Shown here: positions 1 through 7,904 of the stretch, one piece after another | Layout: the number at the start of each line of letters is the position of its first letter | Numbering within the stretch: position 1 is the first letter of the stretch | Assembly: GCA_003612625.1 (NCBI GenBank) | Contig: RAZJ01000030.1 | Location: 1 to 33,946, forward strand | Direction: 5' to 3' | DNA from: a bacterium 1XD42-1 | GTDB lineage: Bacteria; Bacillota; Clostridia; Oscillospirales; Ruminococcaceae | DNA length: 33,946 nt | The notes under the pieces: model-generated | Told to the model about the DNA's origin: nothing | Databases searched by the model: none | The model's input: the letters and a program-made list of their open reading frames with translations, nothing else | Program-made: the position numbers and the translations under genes

Positions 1-463
1 ACTTGATGTCATCTTTTTGACTTTTGTCTATTTTGCTCTTGCTGTGGATGCTCTTATGTGAACACGTCCTAGTATAAATCATATTATAATTACGGATATA
101 AAAGAAAAACTAAAAAGATTACAAAAATAATATATGCAAGTCAAGCACAAGTCATAATATAGTGTAAACAGCGATTACAAGCGGGTTTATAACTTTTTTC
201 TACTCATTACGTGAAAACGAGTGTCAACGAGTTATCCTGCGTTTCATTCTGTTTTTTGGACCTTTTTACTGTCCATTAAACTGGGAAGGGCACATGGTAT
301 CGGATTCAAAAAGTATAATATGACGGGAGTCAGTTCTTCCTGCTCCCGCCACTAATTCATTTTACTCTATCTCCTATCTGTATCTTTGATATTTACACAA
401 ATTTGGGGATTAATCCTTTGGATTTCTAATTCGCTTCCGCTTCATCCTTTGATAGCGCTCTAA
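1..463. other. AT-rich noncoding region downstream of dpaB
   Basis: No convincing gene is seen on either strand. The stretch is AT-rich, with several TATAAT-like words (for example near 83-92 and 313-320) but no -35/-10 pair I would call. An imperfect hairpin, CGGGAG/CTCCCG extended by CAG/CTG with one bulged base, lies at 324-348. It could end the dpaAB transcript, but the T-rich run on the minus strand begins only about ten bases later, so this is uncertain. The left part may carry the promoter of a gene beyond the left edge. Confidence 0.5.
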
Positions 464-1033
464 TTATAGAAACACAGGCTGGATTTGACGGCCTGCAAAA
501 GCTTCCTCTATAGCTTGGCCTAAGCGATCAAAATGTGCTACAAGGGATGCAGGTTTTCCAAAAGGATCATCCTGTGCCATTGGCACAAAATAAACATTTT
601 TTGTATTCATCAATGTACCAATATTCCGGGCAGAAGCCCCTAATGCATCATTAGTAGATACAGCCAGCAAAACAGGATTTCCATTTCGCAAATTTGCTTT
701 ACAGGCTAATGTAACTGGAGTATCTGTAATCCCGTTAGCCAGCTTACCTAATGTATTTCCTGTACAGGGAGATACGACTACCATATCTACCATTTTTTTA
801 GGTCCAATTGGTTCCACGGCTGTCAATGTATGGAGAATTTCATGCCCGCATATTTTTTCAACTTTTTCAATCCAATCTGAAGCTTTCCCAAATCTGCTGT
901 CTGTTTCATAACTGGCCTGGGAAAAAATCGGGAAAATATCCCATTTTTCTGTCAATCGTTCTAACTCAGGGACTACTTTTGACCAGGTACAAAAAGAACC
1001 TGTCATAGCAAATCCCACTTTCCGCTTTTCCAT
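464..1033 (-). CDS. dpaB: Dipicolinate synthase subunit B (flavoprotein family)
   Basis: This 189-residue protein matches the small flavoprotein-like subunit of dipicolinate synthase (SpoVFB/DpaB). With DpaA it converts the dihydrodipicolinate-pathway intermediate to dipicolinic acid in the mother cell during sporulation. The N-terminus (VGFAMTGSFCTW) and the central SPCTGNTLGKLANGITDT segment are the recognisable flavoprotein-fold motifs, and the length is normal for the family. The ATG overlaps the dpaA stop (TGATG at 1031-1035), so the two are translationally coupled. In Bacillus subtilis the pair is followed by asd-dapG-dapA. Here nothing coding follows within the window, so the operon appears to be just the two genes. 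I am sure of the family; the biochemical role is by homology. Confidence 0.93.
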   Translation of the reverse strand: MEKRKVGFAMTGSFCTWSKVVPELERLTEKWDIFPIFSQASYETDSRFGKASDWIEKVEKICGHEILHTLTAVEPIGPKKMVDMVVVSPCTGNTLGKLANGITDTPVTLACKANLRNGNPVLLAVSTNDALGASARNIGTLMNTKNVYFVPMAQDDPFGKPASLVAHFDRLGQAIEEAFAGRQIQPVFL

Positions 1034-1905
1034 CAGCCCGCCTCCTGTTCTGTCAAGCAGTTTTCTATGGTTTCAAGTATAATTTCCCCGGCGCTGATAG
1101 GAGCTGTCTTTCCTGGCAGCGAAAGCGCCCAAATAGTACGGACGCCCAATTCACGGGCTGCATCAAAAGCGACTCCGCCTGGCTTTGATGCAAGATCAAT
1201 TAGAAGTGATTCACTTTTTACAGCACAAAGCACTTCTTTTGTAAATAATGGCGCAGGGACTGTATTCATAATAATATCAGCCGCTGCCGCTGCTTGTGGC
1301 AGCAGATCCATTGATAAAGATTTACATCCTCTGGCAGTAATTTCTGCCCGGTCAGCGCATTTCCGGGCCGCGATATAGACTCTTGCTCCCATAGCAGGAA
1401 GCCTTTGTAAAAGAGCTTTGCTGATGCGGCCATATCCTGTAATCAGTACATTTGCACCGATTAAAGAAATCGGGACTTCCTGGATGGCTAATGCAATGGC
1501 ACTTTCTGCCGTAATCCCTGCATTTTTTACAGCTAATTCTTCCCGATCCAAATAGTCATGGATTTTTAAGCCATAATGCTCTGCTAAATGAGCCATTTTA
1601 GATGTAACCCGCCCTGCAAATATTTTTGCGTCAGGCCGGATCTTAGAAAAAAGGGATTCTGCCTGGATTTTTTCTTTGGAAAATGGTGTATGAATCGTTT
1701 CCTCATCTGAAGAAAGGGGCATAGGCAAAATAACAGCTTCACAATTTGGCAGTTGTTCTAATCCTGCCCATAATTTGGAATCTAAAGCTTTATTCTGTTC
1801 CAATAACATTGCATAAACTGTCTTCCCCATAGAAGCCAGCCGATTGGCAATATGTGCTTGGCGCAGATCGCCTCCTACTACAGCAAAGGTTTTATATGGA
1901 ATCAT
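1033..1905 (-). CDS. dpaA: Dipicolinate synthase subunit A
   Basis: This is the NAD(P)-binding subunit of dipicolinate synthase (SpoVFA/DpaA), which makes the spore-core chelator dipicolinic acid. The N-terminus (FAVVGGDLRQ) and a Rossmann glycine motif (GANVLITGYGRISKALLQRL, about residues 150-170) are typical, as is the late IDLASKPGG segment. The reading frame is open back to 1950, but I place the start at ATG 1905. The resulting protein (290 residues) begins MIPYKTFAVVGGD, which lines up with the known DpaA start, and a G-run lies 8 nt upstream. ATG 1920 with GGAGG 12 nt away is the alternative. The 1950 start would overlap the likely promoter and has no Shine-Dalgarno sequence. The gene is first of a two-gene operon with dpaB. 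Confidence 0.92.
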   Translation of the reverse strand: MIPYKTFAVVGGDLRQAHIANRLASMGKTVYAMLLEQNKALDSKLWAGLEQLPNCEAVILPMPLSSDEETIHTPFSKEKIQAESLFSKIRPDAKIFAGRVTSKMAHLAEHYGLKIHDYLDREELAVKNAGITAESAIALAIQEVPISLIGANVLITGYGRISKALLQRLPAMGARVYIAARKCADRAEITARGCKSLSMDLLPQAAAAADIIMNTVPAPLFTKEVLCAVKSESLLIDLASKPGGVAFDAARELGVRTIWALSLPGKTAPISAGEIILETIENCLTEQEAG

Positions 1906-1947
1906 TGATATAACCCCCATAAAAAATGGTATCCTCCGCGTCCTTAC

Positions 1948-1976
1948 CATCTTATGAATCTTAACGCAAGAGGGTG
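1948..1976 (-). promoter_or_regulatory. Putative sigma-K promoter of dpaAB
   Basis: Read on the minus strand there is CACC, a 16-base spacer, then CATAAGATG. This resembles the mother-cell sigma-K consensus (AC in the -35, CATAnnnTA in the -10, 16-17 bp apart), with one mismatch at the last -10 base. Transcription would begin near 1940, just upstream of the GGAGG at 1933-1937. dpaAB (spoVF) is a sigma-K gene in Bacillus, so position and type agree; the assignment is still an inference. Confidence 0.42.
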
Positions 1977-2000
1977 ATTCTTCTCCCTATAATGACATAA

Positions 2001-2031
2001 GGACAAGATGGCCTATTAAGCCATCTTGTCC
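2001..2031 (-). terminator. Hairpin terminator after the EIIC gene
   Basis: A perfect 12-bp inverted repeat (GGACAAGATGGC / GCCATCTTGTCC) with a 7-base loop lies 22 bases past the stop of the EIIC gene. The minus-strand sequence after the stem is only modestly T-rich, so it may stop or merely slow transcription before dpaA. Confidence 0.6.
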
Positions 2032-2053
2032 TCAATTGATCCTTATAAATTCT

Positions 2054-3112
2054 TTATTCTTGTGGAATCAATTTTGCATCTTCTGATAATGCCTCATTTG
2101 CCATTAAAGGCTCCTGCTGTTTGGAAAAGCGTCCACGGAAGATGAATCCGCCGGCAATTCCAGCTAAAGAGCCACCAACAGCTGCAAGGACTAAAGCTAA
2201 AACAACAATCATAGGAGGATTGAAAGCAAATGGTGCCAACAGTCCAGGAATTGGGGAAGCCGTTCCTGGAGCATTATTGATAATCCCTAATGCCGCAGCA
2301 GCAATCCCAGATAAACCGCCTCCTACAAAGTTTGAACAATAAATCGGAATGGGATTGCGGGTAATAATATGGGCTTGTGTCAAAGGCTCCAACATAACTG
2401 CTACAACATTGCTCCGGTCGCCTAACTTCAAAGTGGCAAAAATCAATCCATTGGTGAAGGAACCGCCAAAACAAGCGATTGCTGCAATTCCCATAGGCAG
2501 TCCCGTAAGCCCTAACATAGCAGTCAATGCCATGGAACTGAGTGGAGAAGTACAAATCATTTTAATAATGCCGCCTAATAGGAAGCCCATTAACAATGGG
2601 GACTGAGCTGTTGCCGCAGAAATAGCGCTGCCAATATGGGTCATTGCACTATTAACGGCTGGATCTACGGCAAATGCAATAAATCTGGAAATTGGGGCAA
2701 TCAATAAAGCTCCAAAAATCGTATTTAAGCCTTCGGGAAGGTATTTTTCCACCAGCGGTGCTAAAAATCCGATTACATAACCGGCAATAAAACCTGGCAA
2801 AATGCCATAGCCACCTGCTGCTACACCAGCAACAACTGCCATTACCGGATTGGCACCCATGCCAATGGGGACTAAAATTGCAGCCGCTACACCACCTAAG
2901 GAACCGGAAGTAGCTCCTACTTCCTCCAGGAAAGAAAATCCCATTAAATCCCCTGTAATATATTTGTGAACAGCTTCCACCAGGAAAGTTGCCACAGCCG
3001 CATTGGCCATACCGGACATAGCAAGGGAACCTTTTGGTGCTTTCATACTGAATAAGGAAAACCCTGCTAAAGTGATGAGGAGCAATCCTACCCCGGATAA
3101 GATGGTTAGCAT
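2054..3112 (-). CDS. Solo PTS EIIC-like membrane protein (PTS_EIIC_2 type)
   Basis: This is a very hydrophobic 352-residue protein with about nine or ten membrane segments and glycine-rich loops (GGVAAAILVPIGMGANPVMA; LEPLTQAHIITRNPIPIYCSNFVGGG). It resembles the EIIC-like family found without dedicated EIIA/EIIB partners. An EIIC normally moves a sugar while it is being phosphorylated. No EIIA, EIIB or HPr gene lies here, so the substrate and even a true PTS role are open. The frame extends to 3166, but ATG 3112 has GGAGG 7 nt upstream, whereas the longer version would hold that ribosome site inside its coding sequence. The gene lies downstream of, and in the same direction as, the two-component pair at 3316-5462, separated by about 200 bp with its own promoter candidate. 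It is a plausible target of that pair. Confidence 0.75.
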   Translation of the reverse strand: MLTILSGVGLLLITLAGFSLFSMKAPKGSLAMSGMANAAVATFLVEAVHKYITGDLMGFSFLEEVGATSGSLGGVAAAILVPIGMGANPVMAVVAGVAAGGYGILPGFIAGYVIGFLAPLVEKYLPEGLNTIFGALLIAPISRFIAFAVDPAVNSAMTHIGSAISAATAQSPLLMGFLLGGIIKMICTSPLSSMALTAMLGLTGLPMGIAAIACFGGSFTNGLIFATLKLGDRSNVVAVMLEPLTQAHIITRNPIPIYCSNFVGGGLSGIAAAALGIINNAPGTASPIPGLLAPFAFNPPMIVVLALVLAAVGGSLAGIAGGFIFRGRFSKQQEPLMANEALSEDAKLIPQE

Positions 3113-3205
3113 AATGATACCTCCGTCATTCTTCAAAATCCTTGCAGTTGCTTCATTTTTTTCCATTTTACACGTTATGCAACTACGTTTTTTCTTCTGA
3201 TTTCT

Positions 3206-3235
3206 ATTATATACAGCGGTATCATAAAACTACAA
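3206..3235 (-). promoter_or_regulatory. Putative promoter of the EIIC gene
   Basis: On the minus strand TTGTAG is followed after 18 bases by a perfect TATAAT. Overlapping and just upstream is a direct repeat of TTTTG words (TTTTGC and TTTTGT, 3232-3248). This is reminiscent of the TTTTGT-N4-TTTTGT site reported for Bacillus GlnL and could be where the neighbouring regulator binds. Confidence 0.45.
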
Positions 3236-3315
3236 AAAGTATGCAAAAGATATTGATAAATTTTTACCAAAATTCAATTTTCTCTAAAATAACGAAAATT
3301 GTTAAATGTTTTTAG

Positions 3316-4149
3316 TTAATCTGCGCAAATATTTGCTAAGGCGTATAAAAATTTTTTCAAAGAAACTTTTCCACGTTCTGAGCTTTTCCCTCGAATAAAG
3401 TCCATTTCCCGGCGTACTTGTTCAAAATTATACAGCCGGCTGGCATATTCTGTAAATATTTCATTGGAATAATCTTCTATTCCTAAATTAGCCAGATTTA
3501 CCATTCCAGCTACTACCGCACGACGAATACGCTGTTCCAGGCTTTTTGGAGAGTCGCTAAACCGGGAACAAAGAGCAGATACACTAGGCTGGCTTTCGGA
3601 AGCAAGCTGCCCTGCTAAATATTCTGCAATCCGGATAATTTCCTGGCTAACAGGATCTCCGCTGATCCCTAACCGATTTAATGCTACTGCTATACGGTTT
3701 TCCTTGCGGGGCTGGCTTGTTGTATGATTGGCTGACTGCTTGATACCTAATAGCTGGTGAACCTGTTCAAATGTGCGGTTCATATTCAGAGTATGAGATA
3801 CATGGCCTAAAACATTGATAACTTCTACGCTGTTAACCGGTTTATGAATAAAAAATTCTACGCCACATTCATAAGCCTGGGCAATCATTTCTTTTGAAGT
3901 AACATGGGATAGCATAATAAAAGCAATCCCTGGGTATTTTTCTTTTGCTTGACGGACAAATTCTATTCCATCCATTTCCGGCATTAACAAGTCAACAATT
4001 ACCACATCTGGACTGGCTTCGGGTAAATCCTCCAAAGCTTCCGCCCCATTTGCGGCAGCCCCGCAAACTTCTCCCAATCCACTATCCCGAAGGATCATTG
4101 TTAAGATTCCAACAACGCTTAAATCATCATCTACCAGATAATATTTCAT
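3316..4149 (-). CDS. Response regulator, GlnL/YcbB-type
   Basis: This 277-residue protein has an N-terminal receiver domain (residues 1-120) with the acidic cluster D7-D9, phospho-acceptor D53, S81 and K103 in the expected places. The C-terminal half (about 150-270) is not a common OmpR, LuxR or AraC domain. It matches the YcbB-type DNA-binding region of Bacillus GlnL, with the LNRLGISGDPVSQEIIRIAEYL segment and a helical C-terminus. Its start overlaps the kinase stop by four bases (ATGA at 4146-4149), so the two are one coupled unit. In Bacillus the related GlnK-GlnL pair induces a glutaminase and a glutamine transporter. Here the next gene on the strand is an EIIC-like transporter, so the signal may differ. 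Confidence 0.85.
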   Translation of the reverse strand: MKYYLVDDDLSVVGILTMILRDSGLGEVCGAAANGAEALEDLPEASPDVVIVDLLMPEMDGIEFVRQAKEKYPGIAFIMLSHVTSKEMIAQAYECGVEFFIHKPVNSVEVINVLGHVSHTLNMNRTFEQVHQLLGIKQSANHTTSQPRKENRIAVALNRLGISGDPVSQEIIRIAEYLAGQLASESQPSVSALCSRFSDSPKSLEQRIRRAVVAGMVNLANLGIEDYSNEIFTEYASRLYNFEQVRREMDFIRGKSSERGKVSLKKFLYALANICAD

Positions 4150-5462
4150 GGTTCTTCCTCCACGATTCCCTTCGGGATTTTTAAGAAAAATATGGTTTCC
4201 CCATTTTGTGACTCTACCCGGATCGATCCAGAAAGTGTATCTTCTACTAAGTCCCGTACTAAGCTTAACCCCAGCCCCCTGTTAATTTCTCCTGTTTCAT
4301 AATTGATTTTGGTAGAAAATCCTGCCAGAAAAATTTTGTCCAATACTTGGGAAGGAATTCCGCCGCAAGTATCCCAAACTTTAAAAAGCCAATTTTCCCC
4401 ATCATCCTCTTGAACCAAACGAATCTTGACTGGATCCAGCTTTGCCGCTTCTAAAGCATTATTTAATAAATTCCGAAAGATAGATAGTAGCTCATATTGA
4501 TGCCGCGTGTAAAAATCTTTTGTAAGGACTAACGAAAATTCTGCGTGTTTTCCAGCATCTTGAGCAGCTCTGGATAATCCATTGAAAAGTACACTCCATA
4601 TTTTGGAAAACCACATGCCATCTTCTTCTTTTTCCTTTTGCAAGGCTTCTGTAATCCCACGCAAAATCAGCATATATTCTTTTTTTACTTCATGAATGTC
4701 TTTTGCAATCGAAAGAGCGCAAAGGGATTCCTGAGAATCCGGCTGGGATTCCCGCAGCCGGCTGTATAAACTATAAGCTGCATTCATTGTCCCTTCTATC
4801 ATAGACGCACTTTTCTGCATCCAGGCCAGCTCCCCCCGAAGGATGGAAGTCATTGTTAAAAGTCTTTGATAACGCTGAGTATCTTCCCGGTGCAGCACTG
4901 AAAACCCGTACCATTCCAAAGCCCAAAGAAATCCTGTAATAGCGGCTGTGCGTACAATTGCAACCAAAGCAATTTGCAGCAAACGTTCCCCTTCTAAATC
5001 ATTCCGTACTAACAATTCCACACAATTTGCTAAAAAGTCAATTCCTGCTATGGGAAACAGCGCTGAAAAGCGGAACGGATGTAAAGAAACCTTCCGCAGC
5101 CATAAAAATAAAAAAAAACCGTAAGCCAAATAAAATAATATTTCCGGAGCATCTTCTGCCAAGAGCCAGGGGTCCTTTTGGGAAAGGCACCAAACCAATC
5201 CCCGGAGCAAAAACACCAATGGGGCTGAAATAGCCGCTGTACGGAATATAGGAAAACTGGAAATATAAAAAGAAAATATTGGAAGAAATAAAACCCCTGC
5301 TGATACTTTAAATCCATTATCCAATAAACCAATGCTGATTTGTGAAGCAAGCATTACACAAACTGCACCAAAAACAGCCTGTTTCCATTTTATCATTTCC
5401 TTGGTGTTAGCCCCCATGCTGTTTATTATCTCCCCTTGCTGCAAATATTTATCAAAATACAT
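4146..5462 (-). CDS. Membrane sensor histidine kinase, GlnK-like
   Basis: This 438-residue kinase has about six membrane segments in residues 28-180. A helical dimerisation region follows with the putative phospho-acceptor H257 in DIHEVKKEY, then a GHKL ATPase domain with N-box (FRNLLNNALEAA, about 329-340), DTCGGIP (364-370) and GLGLS (396-400). The HEVKKEY signature and the paired YcbB-type regulator point to the GlnK group. No separate extracytoplasmic sensor domain is visible, so the stimulus is probably sensed in or at the membrane. Starts at 5462 (weak AGG site), 5417 or 5396 are all possible; I keep the longest because its leader fits the promoter at 5486-5515. The ligand cannot be told from sequence. 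Confidence 0.83.
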   Translation of the reverse strand: MYFDKYLQQGEIINSMGANTKEMIKWKQAVFGAVCVMLASQISIGLLDNGFKVSAGVLFLPIFSFYISSFPIFRTAAISAPLVFLLRGLVWCLSQKDPWLLAEDAPEILFYLAYGFFLFLWLRKVSLHPFRFSALFPIAGIDFLANCVELLVRNDLEGERLLQIALVAIVRTAAITGFLWALEWYGFSVLHREDTQRYQRLLTMTSILRGELAWMQKSASMIEGTMNAAYSLYSRLRESQPDSQESLCALSIAKDIHEVKKEYMLILRGITEALQKEKEEDGMWFSKIWSVLFNGLSRAAQDAGKHAEFSLVLTKDFYTRHQYELLSIFRNLLNNALEAAKLDPVKIRLVQEDDGENWLFKVWDTCGGIPSQVLDKIFLAGFSTKINYETGEINRGLGLSLVRDLVEDTLSGSIRVESQNGETIFFLKIPKGIVEEEP

Positions 5463-5485
5463 AATATTTTCCTATTATCTAGGTT

Positions 5486-5515
5486 ATTATATCATATTTT
5501 TCTATTATACTGCAA
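5486..5515 (-). promoter_or_regulatory. Putative promoter of the kinase-regulator pair
   Basis: On the minus strand TTGCAG is followed after 18 bases by TATAAT, placing the start of transcription near 5479, shortly before the kinase start codon. A second TATAAT overlaps the spacer. The spacing is one base longer than ideal. Confidence 0.5.
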
Positions 5516-5550
5516 GATATTTTAAATAGATCCAATAACTAAAAAATGAC

Positions 5551-5581
5551 AAAAAAATTTCCCCAACCGGAAAGGCTGGAG
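5551..5581 (-). terminator. Rho-independent terminator of the surface/EPS operon
   Basis: On the minus strand CTCCAGCC pairs with GGTTGGGG (8 bp, two G-U pairs) around a 5-base loop, followed by AAA and a run of seven T. It lies 14 bases after the epsG-like stop codon and ends the long minus-strand surface/EPS series. Confidence 0.7.
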
Positions 5582-5594
5582 AAAATGATACAAA

Positions 5595-6773
5595 TTATAA
5601 CTTCCAAAAGGGGATATAAGGCACAAGCCCCAGACGATTTGCAGAAAGCAGGAAAAGATAATAGGTAATACATCCTGCCATCAGCAACCCCATAACCGTA
5701 TAATAAAGCGTAACAGCGTTTTTATGTTCTCCCATCAAGGAAGCCATTTTATCTTTCTGCTGTTTCTGCCGGGATTTATCCAGGCCCTGCAATCGCAGAA
5801 GTTCTTCCACTTTGTCCGGGTCCGGAGCGGCACATTCCAATAATTCCGGAATCAGCAAAAGAACTACTGGTAAAAAAATTAAAGCAATCCGCTGGAATAC
5901 AAAATGCCGGATTGTTAAAATAAATAAAACGGCAGAATAGCAGGAAAAATGCATTAGTACAATATTTTCAGGGTTATTTTTTAACAGCTTTTTCATGAGC
6001 AAAAGGGATAAAATGAAGAAAAGAACTGGAAATACCGCCGTACTATAATCCCTGCCCAAAGTATAATAACTTCCTGGCTGGTAATTTTGATAAACAACCT
6101 TTGTAATAACCGTAAGGATATGCTCCGAAAAAATAAGCAAAAGAACCGTTCCTGCACCTAGTATCTGTAATGTGACTTTATTAAAAGGGATATGTACAAA
6201 AAAATAAACTGGTATCATCACCCACAGGCTGATATGAAAACAAGCTGCTAATATTACAATCAGCATATAAGGGATTATTTTCCGTTTTTGTAAAAAAGGC
6301 AATGCAAATAACGCAACTGATATGCCTAATTCCTGACGAAGGGTACACATAGCATAGCCGAAAAATCCAAACGTAATATAAATAAAAACACTAAGCCATA
6401 TTTTGGAAGAATAGCGGTAAATAAAAATAGAACGCAAGCCTATAATCAATCCAGAAACAATTCCCATAAAGACAGCTGGACTATTTGTTATTTTCGCAAA
6501 TATAAAATTTAATAAACTATAAGCAGGTTCCCGCCAATAAATATTTTCCTTACTTACCAGAAAGGAAGGACTGCGGCCAACCATATTGCTGAAATAATCC
6601 ATATAAACTTCTGTATCTACCCCTACGGTATGAGCCCGTACAGAAGCCATTACAATTAGGATGCCAGTTAAAATGATTAAAAATATGAGATCACTTTTGC
6701 GGGATTTTTTAAATTCACAGAGAATGAATCCAAAAATTCCTGTAAAGCCAAACAGTAAGCAATAAGGGGCCAC
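5595..6773 (-). CDS. EpsG-family polysaccharide polymerase (Wzy-like)
   Basis: This 392-residue integral membrane protein has about ten to twelve hydrophobic segments. An early conserved RAHTVGVDTEVYMDY stretch (residues 46-60) is the hallmark of EpsG-type proteins, which are thought to polymerise exopolysaccharide repeat units at the membrane. The start is GTG (6773) with AGGAGG seven bases upstream. A charged cytoplasmic loop near the C-terminus (about 325-350, rich in K, Q and D) precedes the last membrane helix. It follows the exported-protein genes and shares its strand with the sugar transferase and glycosyltransferase upstream, which supports a role in an extracellular glycan. The glycan itself is unknown. 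Confidence 0.82.
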   Translation of the reverse strand: MAPYCLLFGFTGIFGFILCEFKKSRKSDLIFLIILTGILIVMASVRAHTVGVDTEVYMDYFSNMVGRSPSFLVSKENIYWREPAYSLLNFIFAKITNSPAVFMGIVSGLIIGLRSIFIYRYSSKIWLSVFIYITFGFFGYAMCTLRQELGISVALFALPFLQKRKIIPYMLIVILAACFHISLWVMIPVYFFVHIPFNKVTLQILGAGTVLLLIFSEHILTVITKVVYQNYQPGSYYTLGRDYSTAVFPVLFFILSLLLMKKLLKNNPENIVLMHFSCYSAVLFILTIRHFVFQRIALIFLPVVLLLIPELLECAAPDPDKVEELLRLQGLDKSRQKQQKDKMASLMGEHKNAVTLYYTVMGLLMAGCITYYLFLLSANRLGLVPYIPFWKL

Positions 6774-6813
6774 TGTTTTCCCTCCTCAAAATTGATGCAA
6801 TAAATACACAGTA

Positions 6814-6845
6814 CGCCCCTCATTGTCCCACGACAACAAGGGGCG
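6814..6845 (-). terminator. Hairpin between the Gly-rich protein gene and epsG
   Basis: CGCCCCT pairs with AGGGGCG, with a second inner pairing TTGT/ACAA separated by two-base mismatches. The loop is six bases. The sequence that follows on the minus strand is AT-rich but has no clean T run, so this may be a partial terminator that lowers epsG expression relative to the upstream secreted protein. Confidence 0.55.
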
Positions 6846-6883
6846 CGTATGTGTGTGGAGAAAAAATAATAGAAGCGTTAAAA

Positions 6884-7792
6884 TTATTTGGCAGTCAACG
6901 GAGCATCTGTGATTACAACGGAGTTGCCTGTTGGTGTGGTGAAGTGGACATAACCGTTCCGGTCAATAGAATATTCAGTTGCAATCTCAGAGTAGCTGTT
7001 GGAAGCTACGTCATAAGAATAGAACTGCAAACTATTTACATTCAGAGCGGAGAGATCTGCTTTCAAAGCCACAGGAACATTCATGCCGAAGGAACCTTTT
7101 TGTCCGAAAGTAACTACTGCCATATCGTTAGCGAAGTAATTCTCCAGGTGGTTTGCGATTGCAGCATTGGTTCTGCTGTTGGCGTTTACATCAATAGAAG
7201 TATTGATGCTGCGGCCACTCTGTACAGCCAGTGCTACGTCAATGGACATACGGGCTGCAACAGCGCCAGTAGCATCCAAAGTGTCAGCATTTACAACAAC
7301 GGAAACGCTCATGCCTTTTCCTGCGGAAAGAGCAGCATTAGCGATAGCGTTGAAGATGTCGCTGGTCAATGTGCCAGCATTAGCAAAGGTTACGCGAGCA
7401 CGAGCCTGGCTTGCACCAGTGGAACGTGCTTGAGCAACAGCAGCTGCAACTGCGCTGGAAGTAGCTTTTGTTGCAGTAGCTACGCTTACAGAGCCAACAG
7501 AAGCTGTGCCTGTTGTGCCAACTGCGCCCAGTCTATGGCCGATGGGGATGCTGCTGTAGTTGAGGAGGCCACCAGAAGTGGTTTTGCGGATGTAGCTGGA
7601 GCCGCCGCCACCGCCGCCGCCACCACCGGAACCGCCGCCAGAGCCGCCGCCGGGGTTGTAAGCTACGTATCTGCTGTCACTGTCGCTATCTGCGCAAACA
7701 GAAACAGTCATATTTGTGCTGAGAACCAAAGCCAGCATCATGACAACAGCCATGATTAATGACAATGATTTCAAAGAATATGTCCTCTGCAT
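6884..7792 (-). CDS. Secreted protein with polyglycine linker, unknown function
   Basis: This 302-residue protein has a clear signal peptide (residues 1-33, with cleavage likely after SVCA). A short acidic Asp-Ser run follows, then a glycine/serine linker at about 48-66 (17 of 19 residues are G or S), then an alanine/valine/serine-rich, strongly beta-forming body. The last 40 residues (YSIDRNGYVHFTTPTGNSVVIT) resemble the closing strand of Ig-like surface domains. No LPXTG, WxL or S-layer motif is visible, so attachment is unclear. The Shine-Dalgarno AGGAG is 9 bases from the ATG. The start codon lies in the loop of a perfect hairpin (7782-7799). I do not recognise the family. An exopolysaccharide-matrix or surface-layer role is inferred from neighbours only. 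Confidence 0.8.
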   Translation of the reverse strand: MQRTYSLKSLSLIMAVVMMLALVLSTNMTVSVCADSDSDSRYVAYNPGGGSGGGSGGGGGGGGGSSYIRKTTSGGLLNYSSIPIGHRLGAVGTTGTASVGSVSVATATKATSSAVAAAVAQARSTGASQARARVTFANAGTLTSDIFNAIANAALSAGKGMSVSVVVNADTLDATGAVAARMSIDVALAVQSGRSINTSIDVNANSRTNAAIANHLENYFANDMAVVTFGQKGSFGMNVPVALKADLSALNVNSLQFYSYDVASNSYSEIATEYSIDRNGYVHFTTPTGNSVVITDAPLTAK

Positions 7793-7799
7793 AGAGGAC
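7782..7799 (-). repeat. Perfect hairpin presenting the start codon in its loop
   Basis: In the minus-strand mRNA, GUCCUCU and AGAGGAC (7 bp, perfect) flank the tetraloop AUGC, whose AUG is the start codon of the Gly-rich secreted protein. The AGGAG ribosome site lies just 5' of the stem. This could tune translation initiation or be a coincidence. Confidence 0.5.
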
Positions 7800-7904
7800 C
7801 ACTCCTTTCTCTTAGTCTTTCCGACTATTTTAAATTATTTTTTATGTTATCGCCTCTCCACTAGCGAATAAACATACAAAGATTATATCAAACAGGGTGT
7901 CCTT

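Noticed and set aside
324-348. Imperfect hairpin taken as the dpaAB terminator
   Set aside because: It is over 110 bases past the stop, and the T-rich run is not adjacent to the stem. Kept only as a remark.
6851-7759. Plus-strand open frame of 302 codons opposite the Gly-rich secreted protein, with exactly the same length
   Set aside because: The minus-strand frame has a signal peptide, a good ribosome site and protein-like composition. The plus frame has a Ser/Cys/Ala-rich, implausible translation caused by the biased codons of its partner.
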